Source of the DNA: Streptomyces sp. NBC_01314
GTDB taxonomy: Bacteria; Actinomycetota; Actinomycetes; Streptomycetales; Streptomycetaceae
Reading direction: 5' to 3'
Assembly (NCBI RefSeq): GCF_041435215.1
Contig: NZ_CP108394.1
Coordinates: forward strand, 8,060,001 to 8,124,000
Length of the DNA: 64,000 nucleotides
Shown here: one piece after another, positions 54,486-61,422 of the stretch
How the letters are laid out: each line of letters starts with the position of its first letter
How positions within the stretch are numbered: the stretch's first letter is position 1
The notes under the pieces: model-generated
The model's input: only the letters and a program-made list of their open reading frames with translations
Told to the model about the DNA's origin: nothing
Databases searched by the model: none
Position numbers and translations under genes: made by a program

Positions 54486-54538
54486 TCGTCACCCTTGAGT
54501 TCGGATCCGCTTCGAGCAGGACCTCCGGCGCTGCCCCA

Positions 54539-54811
54539 TCAGCAGATGACGGGCTCCTGGAAGCCCCTGGCTGTGATGTGAGCGATGGCTGCTGGGTGAC
54601 TGGGCAGCCACTCATCGCACACCCGCCGGCGAGGGCTGGTGCCGTCGCTGAATTCGGGGCGTACCACTGCGATGAGTATGTGGTCGCAGCCGCCGTGCGA
54701 AACCATGGAACAGATCACCTCGCCGCGTTGCTCAAGGGCGGGCACGTACGGATGAATCGACGGAATCGGAGAGCGCATCTCCCGCACCATGCACCGCATG
54801 TGCTGGTGCAT
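54539..54811 (-). CDS. Short hypothetical protein
   Basis: A 90-residue open frame on the minus strand (MRCMVREMRSPIPSIHPYVPALEQRGEVICSMVSHGGCDHILIAVVRPEF). It looks protein-like, with a balanced composition and several cysteines, but no family is recognised and its start is uncertain. Confidence 0.4.
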   Translation of the reverse strand: MHQHMRCMVREMRSPIPSIHPYVPALEQRGEVICSMVSHGGCDHILIAVVRPEFSDGTSPRRRVCDEWLPSHPAAIAHITARGFQEPVIC

Positions 54812-54946
54812 GGTGCGGAGGGTAACAACGTGGCCCTACCGTCCGCTGGGGGCCCCGAGCCTGAGGGCGTTGAGGCTCGCCCTGCATGAGGAGGCGGCGC
54901 TGGAACCCCTCTTGGAAGACGTCGAGCAGGACAGGGAAAGAAAAGA

Positions 54947-56626
54947 ATGGTGGACGGTTTCACCGAGGCGAACCTCAAAGCGCTGGCCGGCCCCCGCTCC
55001 TTCGAGCGGGGGCTCGGTTACCTCGACGCGGTGTCAGGGGTCGAGGTCGGTGATGGCTGGGTGACCGCGAGTGTGCACGGTACGGAGCGGTACGAGGTGG
55101 AGCTGGCCCTGGAGGGGCCCGGCGGGCTGGGCGGTGAGTGCGACTGCCCGTACGGGATGGAGGGCAACTTCTGCAAGCATCTGGTGGCCCTCGGCCTGAC
55201 CGTGCTCGGCCGGGGGACGAGCCTGCCGCGGCAGCGGAAGGCGGCCCGGGACCGCGCCCAGGACCTCGACACATGGCTGTCCACCCTGTCCAAGGGCGAG
55301 TTGCTCACCCTGGTGAAAGAACAGGTGGGCGAGGACCGGCAGTTGCGGCGACGTCTGGAGCTGCGGGCGGCGGGCGCCCGTGGCGACCTCGCCGGGGTTC
55401 GGGCGAGCGTTCGTGAGCTGCTCGACGTACGCCCGTTCGCGCGGTACGGACACGTCGAGTACGCCGACGCCCGAGCCTACGCCGACCAGGCAGGGCAGGC
55501 GGTGTCGGCGATCGGGGCGCTCACCGGCTCCGGACGGGCCGCCGAGGCGGTCGACCTGGCGCGGGAGGCGATGCGGCTGCTGGCCGAGGCCGCGGAGAGC
55601 GTCGACGACTCCGACGGATGGCTCGGACAGGTCGGTGCCGACCTCGCCGCCGCCCATCTCGAAGCATGCCGCTCGGCATCTCCGGACCCGGAGGAACTCG
55701 CGCGCTGGCTGGTCGGCCAGGCACTCGGTGACGTCGACGAAGGCCTCACCGAGATCGATCCGCTCGATTACCGGGATGTCCTCGGCGACGAGGGGATGGC
55801 CGCCGTGCGGAAGCTGGTGGTCGAGGCATGGCGGGGCAACCGCACCGGGTGGGCCGAGAAGTACCTGATGGAACGCCTGGCCAAAGCGGGAGGCGACATC
55901 GACATGGTGATCGCCGTGCACGCGGCCGACCTCACGCCGAACGGCCACACACATCTGCTCATCGCCCGCGAGCTGGACACCGCCCGGCGCCCCGACGAGG
56001 CCCTGACCTGGGCGGAGCGCGGCATCCGGGAAACCCAGGACCTCGCCGCCGTCGACACCGCCCTCGTCGACCACCTCTGCGAACGTTACGCTCAGGCGGC
56101 CCGGCTCCCCGACGCCGTCGCCCTGCGCCGCGACCACTTCGGCGCCCGCCGCTCCCTGCTCACGTACCAGCAACTGCGCGTCGCCGCACGGGCCGCCGAC
56201 TGCTGGCCGGCCGAGCGCGAGATGGCGCTGGCTCTGCTGCGCGCCGACGCGGAGCGGCAGGGACAGGGCTGGTACGGAGGCCCCGTCCTGGTCGACGCCC
56301 TGCTCGACGACCAGGACGGAGCCGCCGCGTGGCAGGCCGCCGTGGAGACCGGCGCCCACGACAGACAGTGGCTCACTCTCGCCGACCAGATCCGTCCCGA
56401 CCGCCCCGCCGACGCGCGCGACATCTACCTCCGCCTGGCCGAGCCGCTGACCGCCCAGACCGGCAACACGGTCTACGAGCAGCTCGTCGCCCTGCTGCTG
56501 AGCATCCGGGACTGCCACAGCCGCCTGGGCACACCGGACGCCTTCACGGAGTACGCCACCGGCCTGCGCGCTTCCCAGAAACGAAAGCGGAACCTGATGC
56601 GGCTGATGGACGAGCACGGTCTGTGA
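54947..56626 (+). CDS. SWIM zinc-finger protein
   Basis: 559 residues from ATG 54947 (AGGGAAAG site). The SWIM motif CxCx(n)CxH is clear in CDCPYGMEGNFCKHLVALGL (~65-84). The rest is a long helical repeat region (DEALTWAERGIRETQDLAAVDTALVDHL ...) like TPR or HEAT repeats. SWIM proteins bind DNA or proteins; this architecture is common in Streptomyces but its function is unknown. Confidence 0.9.
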   Translation: MVDGFTEANLKALAGPRSFERGLGYLDAVSGVEVGDGWVTASVHGTERYEVELALEGPGGLGGECDCPYGMEGNFCKHLVALGLTVLGRGTSLPRQRKAARDRAQDLDTWLSTLSKGELLTLVKEQVGEDRQLRRRLELRAAGARGDLAGVRASVRELLDVRPFARYGHVEYADARAYADQAGQAVSAIGALTGSGRAAEAVDLAREAMRLLAEAAESVDDSDGWLGQVGADLAAAHLEACRSASPDPEELARWLVGQALGDVDEGLTEIDPLDYRDVLGDEGMAAVRKLVVEAWRGNRTGWAEKYLMERLAKAGGDIDMVIAVHAADLTPNGHTHLLIARELDTARRPDEALTWAERGIRETQDLAAVDTALVDHLCERYAQAARLPDAVALRRDHFGARRSLLTYQQLRVAARAADCWPAEREMALALLRADAERQGQGWYGGPVLVDALLDDQDGAAAWQAAVETGAHDRQWLTLADQIRPDRPADARDIYLRLAEPLTAQTGNTVYEQLVALLLSIRDCHSRLGTPDAFTEYATGLRASQKRKRNLMRLMDEHGL

Positions 56627-56691
56627 GCCGTCCGCTCGGCGATGCCGTGCACGCACCGGTTCGCTGGGGCACCTGCGGCGCGGCAGACGCG

Positions 56692-56720
56692 TGACCCGCA
56701 CGACAAAGCCGTGCGGGTCA
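56692..56720. terminator. Bidirectional hairpin between convergent genes
   Basis: TGACCCGCACG / CGTGCGGGTCA, an 11-bp perfect stem with a 7-base loop, between the SWIM gene and the GH43 gene that faces it. Confidence 0.8.
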
Positions 56721-56745
56721 GTCGGCGCGGAGCGAGGGGACGTGG

Positions 56746-59073
56746 TCAGGCCCAGGGGTTGACCGGCGTGAAGGAGCTGTCGGCGCGGAAGGTGGTGGTG
56801 TTCTGGAAGGGGTCGATGCGCAGCTCGTAGTTGTAGTGGCGGAGGTAGCGGCCGGGGTAGTTGAACGATTCCAGGCTGACCGAGCCGGTGGCTGAACCCG
56901 GCCGGGCGCAGTAGGTGGCGTCCTTGTCGAAGGTCGCCGTGCCGTTGCTCGCGTCGAAGCGGACCCGGAAGTCCATGTGGCGCAGGTAGCGGCCGGACGA
57001 GTCGCGGAACGAGTAGCAGGTGGGGTCGGCCAGGCCGGGGACGATGGTGAAGGTGGCGTTCTGCTTGACCGCCGTGGTGCTGGAGGAGGTCACCGGGTCC
57101 ACGTAGCCGAGGTTGTCGGCGCGGACGGAGGCGTAGCGGCCGGTGAAGTTGACCGACTGGAGCGAGCGGTTGGTGTGCGTCGGCAGGGTGGCGCCTACGG
57201 TGACCGGGTCGATGCTCTCCAGGGTGGGGACGACCTTCTTCAGCAGGCCGGCGGAGTCGAACTCCAGCTTGTCGATGGTGGTTTCGCGGTGGGTGCCGTC
57301 ACCGCCGGGCATGGCGAAGCGGTGGTAGGCGATGTACCAGTCGTCGGTGCCCGGGACGTGGACCACGGAGTGGTGGCCGGGGCCCTTGATGCCGAGGGCG
57401 AGGTCCTTCTCCAGGATGACGCCGCGCTTGGTCCAGGGGCCGGTGGGCGAGGAGCCGGTGGCGTAGGCGACGCGGTAGTTCTCGTCACGTGTGTCGTTCT
57501 CCGACCACATGAAGTAGTAGGTGCTGTTGCGCTTGATGACGAAGGTGCCCTCGTTGTAGCCGCTGGGGGTGATGTTGGTGACCTTCGAGGCGTCGAAGGA
57601 GACCATGTCGTCGTTCAGAGGGACTACGTACGCCCTGCCATTGCCCCAGTAGAGGTACGTCTTGCCGTCGTCGTCGGTGAAGACCGCCGGGTCGATCATC
57701 TGGCCGGTGAAGGCGCCACGGGCGATCAGTGGCTTGCCCAGGGGGTCTGTGAACGGGCCGGTGGGCGAGTCGGAGACCGCGACACCGATGTTCGTGTCGG
57801 CGGAGTAGTAGAAGTAGTACTTCCCGTTCTTCTCGGTCATCGTCGGGGCCCAGGCCCGGGCGTCGGCCCAGCTGACGTCGGGTCCGAGGTCCAGGATGAC
57901 GCCGTGGTCCGTCCAGTGGACCAGGTCCTTGGAGGAGTACGCCTTGAACTTCGTGCCGCTCCAGCCCGCGAAGCCGTCGGTGGTCGGGTAGACGTAGAAG
58001 GTGTCGCCGAACCGGACGATGTTCGGGTCGGCGGTGAGCCCCGGCAGGACCGGGCTCTTCATGATCAGCGCCTCGACCGTCCAGGTGCGCTTCTGGCCGT
58101 CGGAGCCGGTCACCTCGTACGTCACGGGGTCGGTGAAGTCGCGCGGGGCGCCGGAGGCCGGGCTGATGGCCGCGCCCTGGGCGATGGTGAACTGCGGGGC
58201 GAGCGTGGTGAGGTCGGTGCCCTCGGTCAGCGGGAGGGTGATCTTGCTGTTGGCGTTGTCGACGATGGCGTCGATCTTCAGCCTGGGGTGGGTGGCCGCG
58301 CCGATACCCGTGCTGTTCCCGCTGACTTCGAGGACCTCGGTGGGCGCCAGCGCGCGGTCGTAGACCCGGAAGTCGCGGATCTTGCCCTTGAAGAGCTTGT
58401 CACTGGTGTAGACCGACTTGCCGATGTAGTTGGCCGTGGTGATGCCGGACCCGATGGAACCGGGGGTGAGGGTGACCGACGTGTTACGGGCCTTCTCCAC
58501 GCCGTCCTCGTAGAGGACGCCCGTGGTGCCGGTCTGGGTGTAGGTGATGTGCTTCCAGACCGAGCGCTGCAACGCGGTGGAGGTCCGGGTGTTCTGCTCG
58601 GTGGACGAGTTCCCGGAGGCGATCGCGGTCCTGTACGAGTTGCCCGTGGTGAACAGGTACCCGTTGCCGGCGCCGCTGCTCGCGGTGTTGCCGAAGCCGT
58701 AGATGAAGTAGGGCGTGGCCTGGGCGGCGTCGATCTGCACGTCCATCGAGACGGTGATCGCGTTCATGCCGCTCATGATGTTGTCCGGCACCTTGACGTA
58801 GGTGCTGGACCCGTTGAAGGTGAGCCCCTCGCCGTTGCCCGACCAGCCCGCGGTGCCGTTGACGGTGCCGTTGCGTCCGTTGCCGGAGGCGTCCACCGCC
58901 ACGGTGCCCGAGGTGGCGTCGAGTTTGTACCAGAGAGCCAGGCCGTCGGTGATCTCCGCCGCCTGGGCGGGGGCCGCCGGGCCGACGACGCCCACCATGA
59001 GCGAGGCGGCGGCCACGGCGGCCAGGGCGCCCTGCCGGAATCTTCGGCGGCACTGAAGTCGCACGCTGTGCAT
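56746..59073 (-). CDS. Secreted GH43 glycosidase with LamG and AbfB domains
   Basis: 775 residues from ATG 59073 (AGGGGA site). Signal peptide ending PAQAA (~39). LamG domain ~42-230 (ALWYKLDATSGTVAVDASGNGRNG ... KGKIRDFRVYDRAL), a small Ig-like linker domain, then GH43 five-blade catalytic domain ~345-625 with LTADPNIVRFGDTFYVY (base Asp), MIDPAVFTDDDGKTYLYWG and YNEGTFVIKR (acid Glu near 506), and a C-terminal AbfB carbohydrate-binding domain (~632-770, SLQSVNFTGRYASV ... SGRYLRHMDF). It probably releases arabinose or xylose from plant cell-wall arabinan or arabinoxylan. Outside the cell. Confidence 0.93.
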   Translation of the reverse strand: MHSVRLQCRRRFRQGALAAVAAASLMVGVVGPAAPAQAAEITDGLALWYKLDATSGTVAVDASGNGRNGTVNGTAGWSGNGEGLTFNGSSTYVKVPDNIMSGMNAITVSMDVQIDAAQATPYFIYGFGNTASSGAGNGYLFTTGNSYRTAIASGNSSTEQNTRTSTALQRSVWKHITYTQTGTTGVLYEDGVEKARNTSVTLTPGSIGSGITTANYIGKSVYTSDKLFKGKIRDFRVYDRALAPTEVLEVSGNSTGIGAATHPRLKIDAIVDNANSKITLPLTEGTDLTTLAPQFTIAQGAAISPASGAPRDFTDPVTYEVTGSDGQKRTWTVEALIMKSPVLPGLTADPNIVRFGDTFYVYPTTDGFAGWSGTKFKAYSSKDLVHWTDHGVILDLGPDVSWADARAWAPTMTEKNGKYYFYYSADTNIGVAVSDSPTGPFTDPLGKPLIARGAFTGQMIDPAVFTDDDGKTYLYWGNGRAYVVPLNDDMVSFDASKVTNITPSGYNEGTFVIKRNSTYYFMWSENDTRDENYRVAYATGSSPTGPWTKRGVILEKDLALGIKGPGHHSVVHVPGTDDWYIAYHRFAMPGGDGTHRETTIDKLEFDSAGLLKKVVPTLESIDPVTVGATLPTHTNRSLQSVNFTGRYASVRADNLGYVDPVTSSSTTAVKQNATFTIVPGLADPTCYSFRDSSGRYLRHMDFRVRFDASNGTATFDKDATYCARPGSATGSVSLESFNYPGRYLRHYNYELRIDPFQNTTTFRADSSFTPVNPWA

Positions 59074-59089
59074 GGTTCACATCCCCTGA

Positions 59090-59152
59090 GAAGACACGTC
59101 TGAAGAAGACACGTCTGAAGAAGACACGTCTGTGATGAAGACATGCCTGAAG
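59090..59152. repeat. 15-bp tandem repeat upstream of the GH43 gene
   Basis: Three copies of GAAGACACGTCTGAA (59090, 59105, 59120) and a decayed fourth. They lie 17 to 80 bases before the start of the GH43 gene, inside its 5' untranslated or promoter region. Confidence 0.85.
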
Positions 59153-59205
59153 AGGGGGACGCGACGCCTCGGCCGAGGTGCCGCGTTCCGCCCGAATGAC
59201 ATCTG

Positions 59206-59256
59206 GAGTCGACGAGTCGAGTCGAGTCGAGTCGAGTCGAGTTGTGTCGTGTCGTG
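59206..59256. repeat. GTCGA pentamer tandem repeat
   Basis: About seven tandem GTCGA/GTCGT units between the two GH43 genes, the later ones mutated. Simple-sequence DNA prone to slippage. Confidence 0.85.
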
Positions 59257-59347
59257 GCGCGCTCGCGCGTGGGATGCCGACGCCCTCCTCGCTTGAGGGC
59301 GGGTGGCGGGTGGGGCGCCGCCTGAGGGCGCCGGCATCCCGGTCGGG

Positions 59348-60778
59348 TCAGCTCGTCAGACGGAAGGTGGCGTCACTGCGTCCCGTCGCGTTGGTGATCG
59401 TTTCGAGCTTCAGCTGGAACGCGTAGTGGCGGATGTACCGGTCGGGGTGGTTGTACGACTGGAAGGAGGACCATGTCGAGTCGGCGAGTCCGGCGACCTG
59501 GCGGAAGGTGGCGTCCTCGGCGAACTGGGTGGTGCCGTCGTTGTAGACGAGCTGGAAGTCGGCTCCGTCGCTGCGCAGGTAGTAGCCGGGGAAGTTGACC
59601 GACTCGAAGGAGACGGTGCCGGAGCCTGCCAGGCCGGGGCGCGGGCGGAACTTGGCGTCGTCGTTGGTGATGTTCTGGTCGATGCGCACATCGAAGTTGG
59701 TGTGCCGTACGTAGCGGTCCTGGAAGTTGAAGGACTGCAGCCGCTTGGCCGGGACGTTGGCCCAGCGCGCCTGGATCCGGGCGTCCTCGGCGGCCGTCAG
59801 GTTCAGGATCGAGCCGTGGCGCTTCTTGTTGCCGCCCAGGGAGTACGTTCCCGACGTGGGGAGCTGGTAGCTGCCGGAGACGGACGGGTTGGTCGTCGAG
59901 ACCGGCATGTATCCCTTCCCGGCCGCGTACTGGTCGAGGTAGAGGGTCCACTCGTTGCGGTCGCGGAACTTCATCCACATCGGGCCCTCGACCTGGGAAC
60001 CGGTCAGGCCGATGCCGGAGAGGTTGCCGAGGTTCGTCCAGGTGCCGAGGACCGAGTTGCTGCCTTCGAGGGTGATCTGGCCGTCGCCGGAGGCGCGTAC
60101 GAAGCGGTAGTTGCCGACGCCGGAGGGGACCTCGACGATCTGGGTGTCGATGATGCCCTGGGTGCCGGCGCGGTCGATGTAGATCTGGGGGGTGGTGATG
60201 GTGCGGAAGTCGGTGGTGCGGGCGTAGTAGATGCGGTGCTTCAGTACGCCGTTGAGGGTGGCGTTGGTCGCCCAGTACAGGACGTAGTCGTTGGTGGCCG
60301 GGTTCCAGATCGCTTCCGGCGCCCAGGCGTTGCGTCCGTCGGGGATGGCGCCGGCGACGTTGAGCAGCCACGGAGCAGACCAGGTGACCAGGTCGGTGGA
60401 CTCCCACACCACGAGGTTACGGCTGCCGTTGGAGGTGGAGTCGCTCCATGACTGGCCGCAGCCGATGCACAGGTCGGTCGCGATGATCCAGTACTTGCTG
60501 CCGTCGGGTGAGCGCACCAGTGCGGGGTCGCGCACACCGCGCGTGCCCACGGTCGAGCGCAGGGTCATCCCGCCGCCGTTGAGGTCGGTCCAGTTCAGAC
60601 CGTCCGCGCTGTACGAGAAGTACATCTGCTGACCGGTCGCCCCCTCCCCGATGAAGTGCGTCATCAGGTACCCCGGGTCCGCGGCGGCGGCCCGTTGAGG
60701 TGTGGTCACGACTTGGGCGGTGAAGAGCAGGCAGGCGGCGACGAATATCGCCGCCAGCCGAGCGAGGACCGCGCGCAT
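59348..60778 (-). CDS. Secreted GH43-type glycosidase with AbfB domain
   Basis: 476 residues from ATG 60778 (AGGAA site). Signal peptide MRAVLARLAAIFVAACLLFTAQ ending near AAA-AD (~33). Five-blade propeller catalytic domain ~36-335 (YLMTHFIGEG ... RDPALVRSPDGSKYWIIATD, NAWAPEAIWNPATNDYVLYWAT, SQVEGPMWMKF), close to the arabinofuranosidase branch. C-terminal AbfB domain ~344-476 (KRLQSFNFQDRYVRHTNF). Same strand as the other GH43 gene, 274 bases before it, so the two are probably co-regulated. Confidence 0.92.
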   Translation of the reverse strand: MRAVLARLAAIFVAACLLFTAQVVTTPQRAAAADPGYLMTHFIGEGATGQQMYFSYSADGLNWTDLNGGGMTLRSTVGTRGVRDPALVRSPDGSKYWIIATDLCIGCGQSWSDSTSNGSRNLVVWESTDLVTWSAPWLLNVAGAIPDGRNAWAPEAIWNPATNDYVLYWATNATLNGVLKHRIYYARTTDFRTITTPQIYIDRAGTQGIIDTQIVEVPSGVGNYRFVRASGDGQITLEGSNSVLGTWTNLGNLSGIGLTGSQVEGPMWMKFRDRNEWTLYLDQYAAGKGYMPVSTTNPSVSGSYQLPTSGTYSLGGNKKRHGSILNLTAAEDARIQARWANVPAKRLQSFNFQDRYVRHTNFDVRIDQNITNDDAKFRPRPGLAGSGTVSFESVNFPGYYLRSDGADFQLVYNDGTTQFAEDATFRQVAGLADSTWSSFQSYNHPDRYIRHYAFQLKLETITNATGRSDATFRLTS

Positions 60779-61069
60779 ATGTGTTCCTGTCTTTGTGGAG
60801 TGCCATGATCAGGTGCGAGTGAGGTCGAGGGTGAGGCCCGGCCTCCGTACCGCTGGGGCGGGACCTGCTCCCGCGCGCCGTGGACGTCGCGTGATACGCG
60901 GTCAGCGGCCGGAAAGCCGCGGTTTCCGCGTGGGTGTGGCAGTGACCGGAGACCCCGCCGCAGTGGCGGGCCGGGTGACTAAGGCAGCTGAGCGGGCCGA
61001 CAGAGGAGCCGACTCAGGAGTGCGCCGGAGGCGTATGCGCAGCACGGGCTGTCTCCTTTGACGGCCGTG

Positions 61070-61103
61070 GTTCGAAAAATCGAACATTGTTCGCAAGTTC
61101 GAG
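61070..61103. promoter_or_regulatory. Cluster of overlapping GTTCGA palindromes
   Basis: GTTCGAAAAATCGAAC (61070-61085) is a perfect 6-bp inverted repeat. CGAACATTGTTCG (61081-61093) is a second, sharing a half-site, and GTTCGCAAGTTCGA follows. The regular spacing suggests a repressor operator with several half-sites. Confidence 0.7.
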
Positions 61104-61321
61104 CAGAAGATAGATGTCAGCCAGGGGTGAGTCAATGGAACTGGCCAGTTCGATCTCCGGCGCTCGCGTCCGTGGCCGCTCATGATGGCAGGCCTTCTCC
61201 GCTCCGCCCCCTTGTGCGGCGGAGCCTCTCCGCGCACTCGGGCCCTTTGTGAGGAATCCGGCCGCACAACCATTGACACAGCACTGCGAACAGGACAAAG
61301 ATCTCGCCTGCAACCACGTTA

Positions 61322-61335
61322 TTGAATCGTTTCAA
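61322..61335. promoter_or_regulatory. LacI-type operator before the rhamnosidase gene
   Basis: TTGAATCGTTTCAA has the CG centre and TTGAAnCG symmetry of LacI/GalR-family sites, with one mismatched pair. It lies 87 bases before the rhamnosidase start, where a sugar-responsive repressor would be expected. Confidence 0.65.
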
Positions 61336-61422
61336 AAGCGCGGAATCTATAATTCCGATTCCTCCCCCTCCGGGCTGCCGACGCGGTTGCCACCCTCCCC
61401 GCACCTCTCCTAGGAGCCCGCG

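Larger units (their letters stand above)
60779..61422. other. Divergent control region of the glycosidase cluster
   Basis: 644 bases between the GH43 gene (leftward) and the rhamnosidase gene (rightward), no gene seen. It holds two groups of palindromes, listed separately, and AT-richer stretches near 61,290-61,350 that suit promoters. Confidence 0.6.

Noticed and set aside
56977..59103. 708-codon plus-strand open frame opposite the GH43 gene
   Set aside because: Val/Gly/Arg-rich shadow of a gene with clear GH43, LamG and AbfB domains on the other strand.
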